In this document: one piece after another, positions 43,809 through 52,638 of the stretch
How the letters are laid out: each line of letters opens with the position of its first letter
Numbering within the stretch: the first letter of the stretch is position 1
DNA from: Clostridium puniceum
Lineage (GTDB): Bacteria > Bacillota > Clostridia > Clostridiales > Clostridiaceae
Assembly (NCBI RefSeq): GCF_002006345.1
Contig: NZ_LZZM01000173.1
Location: forward strand, 1-62,347
Length of the DNA: 62,347 nucleotides
Direction: 5' to 3'
Translations under genes and position numbers: made by a program
The notes under the pieces: generated by a model
Seen by the model: the letters and a program-made list of their open reading frames with translations, nothing else
What the model was told of the DNA's origin: nothing
Databases searched by the model: none

Positions 43809-44252
43809 ATGAGTGTATCAAGTATAGTAGCATTTATATTTATACTGATAGTAGATATAGTTCTTATTAAAATAGACCGAAAGAATAAATTAATAATTGC
43901 AGGTACAAATAAATATAAAGTAATAATGCCGGTTGTAGTAATTGGATTTGTTATTTATACAGCTATATCTAAAAATTTTAAAGTTGAAGATATGGCAATA
44001 TTAATAGGAATATTACCGCTGGCGTTTGTTGGAAATAAATGTGGTATAACAGAAAGAGGAATATTAACTAATTCTTATGTACTTACATGGAATAAGATTG
44101 AAACTTATTCTTTAGAAGAACAAAGGAATAAATATGTACTTTCTTATAAAACCAATGTAGGAGTAAGAAGATTACTTTTTAACGAAAAAGATAAGGATGA
44201 AGTTAAAAAATACCTATTAGGAATAAGAGAATTAAAATATGCTAGAAAATAA
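43809..44252 (+). CDS. Membrane protein with DUF5673-like domain
   Basis: This 147-aa protein has two or three N-terminal helices (SIVAFIFILIVDIVLIKI; VIMPVVVIGFVIYTAI; AILIGILPLAFVG). A C-terminal domain follows with RGILTNSYVLTWNKIETYSL and KNEKDKDEVKKYL-like residues, PH/DUF5673-like. Function is unknown. AGGATG precedes the ATG. A terminator at 44271-44310 marks the end of the backbone genes. Confidence 0.72.
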   Translation: MSVSSIVAFIFILIVDIVLIKIDRKNKLIIAGTNKYKVIMPVVVIGFVIYTAISKNFKVEDMAILIGILPLAFVGNKCGITERGILTNSYVLTWNKIETYSLEEQRNKYVLSYKTNVGVRRLLFNEKDKDEVKKYLLGIRELKYARK

Positions 44253-44270
44253 AATTTTGATAAAATATAG

Positions 44271-44310
44271 AGATTTACCTTTAACCATTTGAAGGTAAAT
44301 CTTTATATTT
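44271..44310 (+). terminator. Intrinsic terminator
   Basis: AGATTTACCTT (44271-44281) pairs with AAGGTAAATCT (44292-44302) and is followed by TTATATTTT. Confidence 0.75.
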
Positions 44311-44619
44311 TATCCCCAAAAGTATAGAAATTTTTAGAAGAAAACTTAATAAAATTAAGTCTTAGAAATAATATAAATTTCTAGAAATATTTTTAAGCTA
44401 GATGAAAATGGAAATAGAATTATATGATATAATGTATAAATGTAATGTAAGATTTACAGTTGACTAAAAAAGGCATTAGACATATAAAAAATAACAAGTC
44501 TATTGATACGATGTATATTTCCTATTAGAGAAGTAAATGTAATCAACTTATAGTGAGGCTATTAAGTGATTATGGTGGCGAAGTATAATAAGAAATAGAC
44601 TAGTATGTGGATTTATTAT

Positions 44620-44700
44620 TTTTTGACTATGCCCTAAGAGAGGAAGATAAATAAAATGAGTAAGACTCTAGTATTATTATTAGGAGAGTATAGTCAAAAA
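44620..44700. repeat. Inverted repeat pair flanking 59 bp, candidate recombinase site
   Basis: TTTTTGACTAT (44620-44630) and ATAGTCAAAAA (44690-44700) are exact inverse copies. They lie about 130 bp before the first recombinase gene. Confidence 0.5.
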
Positions 44701-44758
44701 TAAATATTATTATCTATTATTTAAATAAGATGTGATATTGTAACACTTTATAAGTAAT

Positions 44759-44795
44759 TAATTATTGACTTTATTTCTATTAAAGTCAATAATTA
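44759..44795. repeat. Perfect 15-bp palindrome, 7-bp centre, before first recombinase
   Basis: TAATTATTGACTTTA (44759-44773) and its complement at 44781-44795 surround TTTCTAT. It contains TTGACT, a possible -35, so a protein bound here could repress the recombinase operon. Confidence 0.6.
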
Positions 44796-44828
44796 GATTA
44801 AAGTAAGATTAGATAAGAAGTGGTATAT

Positions 44829-46139
44829 ATGGAATTTAAGGTTAAAGAGATTAGATATCATAAAAGGATAGGAAATAGAGTTGAAAGGATACCAGCAGCT
44901 ATAATCGTAGTTGAAGATAGTAAGACAGGAAATCAGAGTCCACATGTAATAACTCATTTTTTATATAAAACTTACCATAAAAATGCTGGTTCAATTAATA
45001 CCGAATTAGCTCCTGCAAGAAATATAGTCCAATTTTTAAATTATATTTTAATGAAGAAGGAAACAGATAATGCGTTTGATGATGTTAAAGGATTAACTGA
45101 TTTAAATATTAACCATGCAAATTCATATTTAGAGTACTGTGTGGAAGAGAAAAAAAATCTTAATAATACATTAGAAATTAAAGAAATGTATTTATCAGAA
45201 TTTTACAAGTACTTGGATGATGAGAAAATTTTAAAAGAATCACCTACATTTATTCCTAATATAACTACAACGTATAAAGGATATACTAGAACATCTTATA
45301 GGTTAGATTTTATGTATAGAAAAACTGACGAAAAATTTTTATATAGAAAAATTAAGAGAAAAGATATGGTACCTAAAAACTATATGAATAATTATAACAG
45401 ACAAGAAATACGGTTGAAATATATTTATGAATTTTTACTTATTGCACTTAAAGAAAAACCTGAGATTAGTTTTGCAGTTGCATTACAAATTTTTGCAGGA
45501 CTTAGAATGGGTGAAGTTGTTAACTTAATGAAGAGCTCGTTATTATCACAAAATAATAAAAAATACGGAGAAGATGGATTAATTATATTAGTAAGAGACA
45601 ATCAAGACATTCTTTTCCCTAGGTTGAAAAATTTAGCTACTGTAGCAGTGAAAAAGCCAAGAGATCAAGCGTGTCTAAGTAATAAACTATTAAGTTATTG
45701 TTATAAAAATCATATTAATAATATAATACCTAAATTACAAAAAGGCAACAAATCAGATATTCTATTTTTTGATATTGATGGTAATGCAATGTCAGGAGAT
45801 ACATATGAAAATAGATTTAATGAATTGAAGGATATTTACAAAGGATATTTACTTGGAACTAATGGACGTTATGAAGATTATCGAGAATTTTCTGAAACTA
45901 GATGGGGAACACACATATGTAGGGGGATATTTACAAATTTTTGTCATGATGCTGGATTTAGTGTAGAGCAAACAGCAATACTTAGAGGTGATTCTAACAC
46001 ACACTCTATGAGTAGTTATTTTGATGTTTTGTCTGCTACATATAATATAAGTAAGGCAATTAATATAATTATGCCACACATAGAAAATGATGAATTCTCA
46101 GTATTTAGCAGTGATTATAAAAAAATAATTACGTATTAA
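44829..46139 (+). CDS. Tyrosine recombinase (TnpA-like)
   Basis: This 436-aa site-specific recombinase has an N-terminal core-binding domain (about 40-140) and a C-terminal catalytic domain. Catalytic residues are Arg I R226 (AGLRMGE), H362 and R365 (THICRGIF), and Tyr Y397 (SSYFDV). The usual second His in LGH is Asp (RGD, D388). Length and position as first gene of a multi-recombinase operon recall TnpA of Tn554. ATG 44829 is favoured by AGAAGTGG; an in-frame GTG 44820 is possible. Confidence 0.82.
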   Translation: MEFKVKEIRYHKRIGNRVERIPAAIIVVEDSKTGNQSPHVITHFLYKTYHKNAGSINTELAPARNIVQFLNYILMKKETDNAFDDVKGLTDLNINHANSYLEYCVEEKKNLNNTLEIKEMYLSEFYKYLDDEKILKESPTFIPNITTTYKGYTRTSYRLDFMYRKTDEKFLYRKIKRKDMVPKNYMNNYNRQEIRLKYIYEFLLIALKEKPEISFAVALQIFAGLRMGEVVNLMKSSLLSQNNKKYGEDGLIILVRDNQDILFPRLKNLATVAVKKPRDQACLSNKLLSYCYKNHINNIIPKLQKGNKSDILFFDIDGNAMSGDTYENRFNELKDIYKGYLLGTNGRYEDYREFSETRWGTHICRGIFTNFCHDAGFSVEQTAILRGDSNTHSMSSYFDVLSATYNISKAINIIMPHIENDEFSVFSSDYKKIITY

Positions 46140-46153
46140 GAAGGAAAATTTTT

Positions 46154-48823
46154 ATGAATTTTGATAATAAGAAATTTGGATCAATTTATAGAGTGGCAAA
46201 GTTTATAGGTTACTCAGAAACTGAGATTAATAATACAAGAATTATGAATGACTTATATGATGGTTTGAGTAATATTGAAGAAATAATTTATCATGATTTA
46301 GAATTTGAAGTTAGAATTTCTAGTGGAGAACCGCCAGTAAGAAGAATATATTATATGGAAAGTTTGTTTACTTTTTATGAAAATTATGTTTCTAAAGAAA
46401 AATTAACTAACGAAATAGGGTTAAGTTCTGAACAAATTTATATAATAGAGAATAGTTTAAATGTAAAAAGTGTTAAATTAGGTGAAAGGTTGAATCAAAT
46501 TTATTTCAAAGGTAATAATCTTTCAATGATTTGTCGCCATTATAATTTCTCGAAGTTTACGGATTCGTTTCTTATTTTGAAAGCAACTAGTCTCAGAATA
46601 AGTTTGACACAAGAGAAGATAACTAAATTTGAAGAAGAGTTAAATGTTATTATTAATGTTTTTTTAGGGCAGGAATTTATAAATTCATATTTCTTTTTTT
46701 ATTATTTACATAATATATTAATTAGATATAAATATCCTAGTAATATTTATAGTGATGTGTTGTCAAAGCTTGTTAATGCGGAAACTATATTTTGTCAAGA
46801 GTTGTTAAAGAAATATAATAAAAATTTAGAAATTACTTTCTATGCAATTGCTGACAAGATATTTATTAGTAGAAATGATTTTATTAGAATGATGGAATTA
46901 GAGAAGTATAGAAGTGTTGAAGAAATTTGTAATCAGTTAAGACTAGATAAGTCTGAGGTTTTCAAAAGTTTATTTAATATTGGCTATATAGACAAGTATA
47001 ATTCTATACTAATATTTAATGATAAGGTTAAAAAAACAAATTTAGGACTATATATTCATAGTTCTCTAGTAGAAGAAATTTTTTTTGATAATTATTTTAG
47101 TGATGATCAAGTGGATGATTTAATAGCAAAGAACATTAGCTTATTTAATGAAAAGGACATAAAATATATTAGTTATAATAGTAAGAACTACATTCATGTG
47201 GAAGCATATAAGAAATTATATTATATAATAAAAGCATCAAATGATGATTATATTTATATAAATGAAGTTCTTGAATTAAAGGAAGTAAATAGTTTAATTG
47301 ATGTTTCTAAAATTCGAAAAAGTAGATTTCAACAACAATTAAGCAAGCTGATTATGCCAGAATGCTTAATCAGCTACGATTATATTAGGCACAAAAAATT
47401 ATGTAGACTACCTAAGGTATTTTCTAAAGCGAAAGTTACTAAATTCTTTAAAGAACTTGTTAAAAAAGAAGATCTGTGTAGCGAATTTAATATAAGTGCA
47501 GAAAATGTTGAGCTAATAATACAAAAATGTGATGTAAAATGCTATAGATTTTTAAAAGAATGTATATCTAATCTTTACAATTTTAAGGAATTCAATAGCA
47601 AAATGTTTATTTCTGATGATGAAAAATTTGTAAGCATAAAAGTTATATCAAAACGTTTTTATGGAAAATCGTTTGTTAATAATTCATTTGAATTGAATTT
47701 AGCAAATAGTATAAAAAAAGTAGGGGAAAACATTATAAGTTTTAAGAAACTCGAGAAACCTATGTTTGATATTAAGGATTCTTGTGTTGTGGAATATTTG
47801 TATAATTTAAGTGAGTTTGAAGAATTTTTTAATAAGCTAATTCCTTTTGATTATGTAGTTGATAAATTACAAATTCAGGCTATTAATTTGACATTGAATT
47901 TAAAAAAGTTAAAAATAGAACCTGTTATTTTAGGAAATGCAACTGATAAATTTATATATAAGGACTTAGTTAAAGTTATTAAAACTTTCGTTGAAGCAAA
48001 TAAAAAGCCTTTAACTTATGTTGAATTTGCTGAAAAAAATAATTGTGTAACATTATCATCTGTAGAAGAAAAACTTAAAATCAGTAAAAAAATATCTTCA
48101 CAATTAATTAAGAATAATAAAATAAAAATAATTTGTAAATATAACGGTGTATACCTAATAAATAGAGAAAATTTAGAAGAACTTATAGAAGAAAAACAAT
48201 TATTTCTTGATCAAATGGAAAATGTCTATATAACTTATACTGGTATTGAAAAGCTATATGGAAAATCTTTTGCAAAAAAAATTCCTAAACATAATGGTGC
48301 AAAAGGAATAAATTTAGATAAGAGGGAAATCCCATTAATAGCTAAGGATATATATTTGAAGAACAATTATATCTATAGAAGGGATGAGGTTTATAGAGTA
48401 TGGAAAAAATCACATGAGTATGAAGAATTAAACTCAGTAACTATTAATGATCATTTTGAAAATTTCAAAAATAAAGTTGAAAATGTGTTTAAAGTAAATT
48501 TTACTGAAAAGCAACAAAGTTCAAAAAAGCTTTGGTATGAGTATGTTCAACATTTACTTATTAAAATGAATCTTTGTGATAAAAGGAGAGAAAATCATAG
48601 AATAAATCAATTAGCATATAACACTAGAGAAATTTTTAGTAAATTTTCTGATGAAATTTTTAATTATTCGTCTCAGGAAATAAATAAGATTTATTTAGAT
48701 GATAAGAGTTTGGTGAAAGTTACATATAAGCAAGATTTTTATAGCTTTTTAAAATCACTATATAGAAGCTTTTTATTAAAGAAAAAATATCCGGTGTTTA
48801 AAATTGATAAATCCAGAAAGTAA
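46154..48823 (+). CDS. Large helical protein of the recombinase operon, unrecognised
   Basis: This 889-aa, Lys/Asn-rich protein has no motif I can name. Its many short helical segments with predicted helix-turn-helix spacing (VEEICNQLRLDKSEVFKSLF; KEDLCSEFNISAENVELIIQ; LSSVEEKLKISKKISSQLIK) suggest a chain of small DNA-binding modules. The C-terminal ~110 residues look like a recombinase core-binding domain. It lies 14 bp after the first recombinase and overlaps the next gene, which holds a catalytic domain. The two may be halves of one recombinase of about 1,340 aa split by a frameshift. Confidence 0.65.
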   Translation: MNFDNKKFGSIYRVAKFIGYSETEINNTRIMNDLYDGLSNIEEIIYHDLEFEVRISSGEPPVRRIYYMESLFTFYENYVSKEKLTNEIGLSSEQIYIIENSLNVKSVKLGERLNQIYFKGNNLSMICRHYNFSKFTDSFLILKATSLRISLTQEKITKFEEELNVIINVFLGQEFINSYFFFYYLHNILIRYKYPSNIYSDVLSKLVNAETIFCQELLKKYNKNLEITFYAIADKIFISRNDFIRMMELEKYRSVEEICNQLRLDKSEVFKSLFNIGYIDKYNSILIFNDKVKKTNLGLYIHSSLVEEIFFDNYFSDDQVDDLIAKNISLFNEKDIKYISYNSKNYIHVEAYKKLYYIIKASNDDYIYINEVLELKEVNSLIDVSKIRKSRFQQQLSKLIMPECLISYDYIRHKKLCRLPKVFSKAKVTKFFKELVKKEDLCSEFNISAENVELIIQKCDVKCYRFLKECISNLYNFKEFNSKMFISDDEKFVSIKVISKRFYGKSFVNNSFELNLANSIKKVGENIISFKKLEKPMFDIKDSCVVEYLYNLSEFEEFFNKLIPFDYVVDKLQIQAINLTLNLKKLKIEPVILGNATDKFIYKDLVKVIKTFVEANKKPLTYVEFAEKNNCVTLSSVEEKLKISKKISSQLIKNNKIKIICKYNGVYLINRENLEELIEEKQLFLDQMENVYITYTGIEKLYGKSFAKKIPKHNGAKGINLDKREIPLIAKDIYLKNNYIYRRDEVYRVWKKSHEYEELNSVTINDHFENFKNKVENVFKVNFTEKQQSSKKLWYEYVQHLLIKMNLCDKRRENHRINQLAYNTREIFSKFSDEIFNYSSQEINKIYLDDKSLVKVTYKQDFYSFLKSLYRSFLLKKKYPVFKIDKSRK

Positions 48824-50195
48824 GAAATGTAAAAAAGAAAAAAATAAAGACATATATTCATATTATGAATATAAAGAAATTTATAAATATTGCGCTAATA
48901 TAGAATTACATAAAAGTAAGTCGTTAAATGATATTGGAGCTCTTTTGACTAACAAAAATAATACAAAGTATTATAGATATGCGAGTGCATGGGCATATTG
49001 TATAGTGTTATTAACAAATGCATGGAGAAGAAATACTATTCTAACACAAATACCACGAATTGACTTAAGTGGAACTAGAATATGTAATTTGGAATGGCTT
49101 GAAAATAATACACCAAGTTTAGAAGAAGCCAATAGTATAATATATGAAATTGGAAGGTATATAACTTATATAAATAAAAATAAAGTTAATCAAGAAAGTA
49201 TATTTGTTATAGGAGAACCATTAAAAATTCCTTTTGCAATTGCAGCAAGTATTTGTGAATTGACCAAACAAAGATTGGTTAATGATGAACCTTTTTTATT
49301 AAACTTATCTAATGATTTTTCACATGAATCAAAATCTTATAAGATTTTTTTTGAGATGTTTAATTCAGATATTATTTTAGAAAATAGAAAAATGAACCGG
49401 ACATTAGAGTCATTTTATAATTCTATATATTCCGATAATGGAGAAGGTTTAAAGACAGCAAAATATGCGCGAGGTCATAAAAGAATTGAAACTACAATAG
49501 AACATTATGTGATATTAACTGATGAAGAAATTGATGAGTTAATATTGACATTGTTTGAAAGAGGAAATTTTGGATTTGCATATAAAATTATTGCAGAGAC
49601 ATTGTATGGCGATTTTGATTGTGATAAAAAACTTACTAACAAAATAGTAGAAATAAAAGAGACGTTTGGAGATATTGATAAATTGGAAGCAACTTGTGGT
49701 GTGATAAATAGATTATCTTTTGATCAGCAAGAAGCACGTGAATATATAAAAAAGTTAGAATTAAATGAGTTGAGAGAATTATATAGCAGAGCGATAGCTG
49801 GATTGTTAAATTCAAATCTTAAGAATTACCAATGTATTCTTAAGCGATGCAAGTACATCGATGAGATGCAAACTAATGATAGATGTAAAGCTTGCAGTTA
49901 TGCAATTATAAATATATATGCATTATCTAACATAATGGATAATTATATATATTTACTAGAATTCATAAAAGATAATTATTTTTCAATAAATGATGGAGAA
50001 AAGAAAAAAATTGCAAATCACTTATATTTATTAAATAATAAAGTAATGGAAGCAAGAGAGATATTTGGAAGAAACGTTGTAGATGGATTTGTAAATGGAG
50101 GAACTAATAGAATAAAGGAACTTGGTTCTGAAATAAACTCTTTTGGTTTAATTGAGTATAGAACAAGTGGAGTATTATTAAGGAGCGATGACTAA
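48804..50195 (+). CDS. Divergent tyrosine recombinase catalytic domain protein
   Basis: This 463-aa frame starts at TTG 48804 without a good ribosome binding site and overlaps the preceding gene by 20 bp. It contains TNAWRRNTIL (Arg I, R75/R76) and ARGHKRIETTIEHYVIL (His H225, Tyr Y235), the last two catalytic boxes of tyrosine recombinases. The HxxR box is not obvious; KMNRTLESF lies at that place. A C-terminal ~210-residue extension has a CKACSY cysteine pair. It is either a separate protein translated by coupling or the C-terminal half of a broken larger recombinase. Confidence 0.65.
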   Translation: MINPESKKCKKEKNKDIYSYYEYKEIYKYCANIELHKSKSLNDIGALLTNKNNTKYYRYASAWAYCIVLLTNAWRRNTILTQIPRIDLSGTRICNLEWLENNTPSLEEANSIIYEIGRYITYINKNKVNQESIFVIGEPLKIPFAIAASICELTKQRLVNDEPFLLNLSNDFSHESKSYKIFFEMFNSDIILENRKMNRTLESFYNSIYSDNGEGLKTAKYARGHKRIETTIEHYVILTDEEIDELILTLFERGNFGFAYKIIAETLYGDFDCDKKLTNKIVEIKETFGDIDKLEATCGVINRLSFDQQEAREYIKKLELNELRELYSRAIAGLLNSNLKNYQCILKRCKYIDEMQTNDRCKACSYAIINIYALSNIMDNYIYLLEFIKDNYFSINDGEKKKIANHLYLLNNKVMEAREIFGRNVVDGFVNGGTNRIKELGSEINSFGLIEYRTSGVLLRSDD

Positions 50196-51951
50196 TTTGG
50201 CTAAAAAAATAATATTAAACTCATCGGTTAATGATATTAGTGAAAATATGATTCAAGAAAGAAAATATGATATTAAATATTTGATTAATAACGCAATTAA
50301 GATGTTGAATAATTATGATGATAAGTATGGGAAAAAAATTGATGTTGATTTTTTAAAAGATAAATGGGTTTTTCTTTATGAAATAGATTATTCAATTCAA
50401 ACTTTTGATTTTCAAGAGATAAGAGAATGTTTAAAATTTAATAATGATATTGATATAGAAGATTTTATATTAAAAACTAAGCTTTGGGTTGTTAACATAA
50501 TAACAAGGAAAGCAATAATAACGAGCCATACTGATTTTAGATATTTTATATCTGCAGTTAAGCACACTAATGGATTTAAAAATGAAAATCTTAATAAATT
50601 TTATGATGACTTAAATGCAAATCTAATAATAAGATTTAATTGCCTTAATTATGTAAGTGATGATTCATTATTTAAATGTATCACAAGCATTAAATCTTTT
50701 TTAAAACTTTATGAAGAAGAATATGGTCATATATTAATGAAAATAATAGAATTATTTCCTGACAAAGTTAGGAGTAGTTCAAGGTTGTTACCCAAATTTA
50801 GTGTGTTTGTTGAGTTTAATATGTATTTAATCAATTGGTATAATGAAATCATCGAAAATTTTGATGAATCTAAACATAATAAATTCTATATTTTATATTT
50901 ATGGTTTAATTTAGGTTGTATTATTCCGATGCGTCCATCTGAGTTTTGCTTAATTAAATATGATTGTATTGGATTTGAAAATGGTAAATATTATATTAAA
51001 TTTCCTAGATTAAAACATCAAAGAAAAGGTGCCTTCCGAAAGAATATTTATGAAGAAAAATTCGCTATATCGTCAACATTATATGATGCTATACAATTTT
51101 ATAAAAGTAATGTAGTGCCAGAAACGAGAGAATATTTAATTCAAATATCAGAAGAATTTTCTATTAGTGTACAGAATAAAATTGATATAGAAAAGAATGA
51201 AATTCATATAATTAATGACACTATCAATGAGATAATTAAAGAGTTTACCTTGGAAATTAAAAAAAATAAAACGGAAAATATTCATAATACAAACGAATCA
51301 CGAAGAAATTACATTTATAGTGGAGACTTGAGGCATATTGCTATAATTAATATGATGATGCAAGGTTATAATAGAGTAGAAATTGAGTATTTAGCAGGAC
51401 ATTATAATACTGAAACTCAATATAGTTATATAAATCATGCAGAAACATGGATGAATATTGAGGTTCTAAAACTTGAAAAAAGTATTAGGGATCTTTCTGA
51501 TAATGAATGCGTTAGCCATATGAATACTTTTGAAACACAAGAGATGATTGAAAAATTAATGGAGAATACATTTATAGGGAAAGGTAGTAGTGAAAAATAT
51601 ATTAAGTTAGATATTGGATATTGTAAAAATAAAGATATGCCATGTCCTACATATAACTGGAAGCATAAAGGTGATTATTTTTGTGAATATTGGGGCATTT
51701 CCCCAGAGGAATTATTAGAGAAACGAATAATAATAGAAAATGATTTAAATGATCTTTATAATGAAACTGTTGATAAATTGATATTTTTGAAGTCTTTATA
51801 CGCAATTAGAAAAAAAGATAAAAATCAAGAGTATCAAGAAACAATAACATCGACTAGAAATGAAATTAATTCTAACTTAAAATGTATCGCAAAGTTACGA
51901 AAGGGGGTATGGAGTGAATGGAGTCAAAAAGAGGAAGGAAAGGAATTTTAG
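50188..51951 (+). CDS. Tyrosine recombinase (TnpB-like), divergent active site
   Basis: This 587-aa recombinase has Arg I R249 (IPMRPSE), R382 in GDLRHIA where the usual His is Gly (G379), H405 in LAGHYNTETQ, and Tyr candidates Y412/Y414 (TQYSYINH). The C-terminal ~120 residues include a CKNKDMPC/C pattern typical of TnpB-type proteins (zinc-like). The start ATG overlaps the previous stop by 8 bp with AAGGAG upstream, so translation is coupled. Probably the Tn554 TnpB counterpart. Confidence 0.78.
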   Translation: MTNLAKKIILNSSVNDISENMIQERKYDIKYLINNAIKMLNNYDDKYGKKIDVDFLKDKWVFLYEIDYSIQTFDFQEIRECLKFNNDIDIEDFILKTKLWVVNIITRKAIITSHTDFRYFISAVKHTNGFKNENLNKFYDDLNANLIIRFNCLNYVSDDSLFKCITSIKSFLKLYEEEYGHILMKIIELFPDKVRSSSRLLPKFSVFVEFNMYLINWYNEIIENFDESKHNKFYILYLWFNLGCIIPMRPSEFCLIKYDCIGFENGKYYIKFPRLKHQRKGAFRKNIYEEKFAISSTLYDAIQFYKSNVVPETREYLIQISEEFSISVQNKIDIEKNEIHIINDTINEIIKEFTLEIKKNKTENIHNTNESRRNYIYSGDLRHIAIINMMMQGYNRVEIEYLAGHYNTETQYSYINHAETWMNIEVLKLEKSIRDLSDNECVSHMNTFETQEMIEKLMENTFIGKGSSEKYIKLDIGYCKNKDMPCPTYNWKHKGDYFCEYWGISPEELLEKRIIIENDLNDLYNETVDKLIFLKSLYAIRKKDKNQEYQETITSTRNEINSNLKCIAKLRKGVWSEWSQKEEGKEF

Positions 51952-52616
51952 AAGAATTAAGTAATGAACAAAAACTAAAAAAATTAATTCTAGAGTATGA
52001 CAAAAGTGAAAATATTGATTTAAGAGTATCATATAAAAACATATATTCTTATGTAAAAAGAAAATATGAAGAAGGTGCAGTGGAATTTTGTCTTTCCTAT
52101 ACATGGTGGAAGACAACAGGAAAGTATTTGGTAGATAATTATAACTTATTAAAGATTAAAACTGTAAAAATATCAGAAAAAGATCAATTGGACGTTATTG
52201 ATATCATTGAAATAGTGGAAAAGAATTATGATAATAAAGAAAAATTAATAGGAAATCTTAAACATTATAATATGATTATTGAGAGACTGGTAGAAAGAAT
52301 TAATAAGTTGGAAGAGAAAATTGAAAAAGATAATGATAGAATTTTACAAAAGGATGAGACAATTATTAATTTAAAAGATGAAAATTCAAAAAAATTGGAT
52401 TTGATTAATACATTATTTTATTTACATATTAGTTCAGAAAGCAAATTGCAAGATTTGATGAAGTTTGGAAATAAAAGAAATGATGTTTTAGCATCAGCAA
52501 TATATGATACTTTTTCAAATCCGATTGAATTCTATAAAGAATATGAAAATATTCTTAAAGAAGTTAATAAAGATAATGAAGAAAAAAATAATGTTACACA
52601 GTTATATGATTGGTAA
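51918..52616 (+). CDS. Coiled-coil accessory protein (TnpC-like)
   Basis: This 232-aa protein overlaps the recombinase before it by 34 bp in another frame. It begins MESKRGRKGILEELSNEQK, which is basic and may contact DNA. About residues 100-165 form a long coiled coil (ERLVERINKLEEKIEKDNDR and following). Position and coiled coil match TnpC of Tn554-like modules, an accessory to the recombinases; it is longer than the Tn554 protein. Sequence homology is not certain. Confidence 0.65.
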   Translation: MESKRGRKGILEELSNEQKLKKLILEYDKSENIDLRVSYKNIYSYVKRKYEEGAVEFCLSYTWWKTTGKYLVDNYNLLKIKTVKISEKDQLDVIDIIEIVEKNYDNKEKLIGNLKHYNMIIERLVERINKLEEKIEKDNDRILQKDETIINLKDENSKKLDLINTLFYLHISSESKLQDLMKFGNKRNDVLASAIYDTFSNPIEFYKEYENILKEVNKDNEEKNNVTQLYDW

Positions 52617-52638
52617 TGATTAAAGAAAGGAATAATAA

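Larger units (their letters stand above)
44253..44828 (+). other. Non-coding junction between backbone and recombinase island
   Basis: This 576-bp region contains a terminator (44271-44310), a frame fragment LTKKGIRHIKNNKSIDTMYI (about 44462-44525), a separated inverted repeat (44620-44700) and a perfect palindromic hairpin (44759-44795). It is the likely left end or recombination site of the island. Confidence 0.5.
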
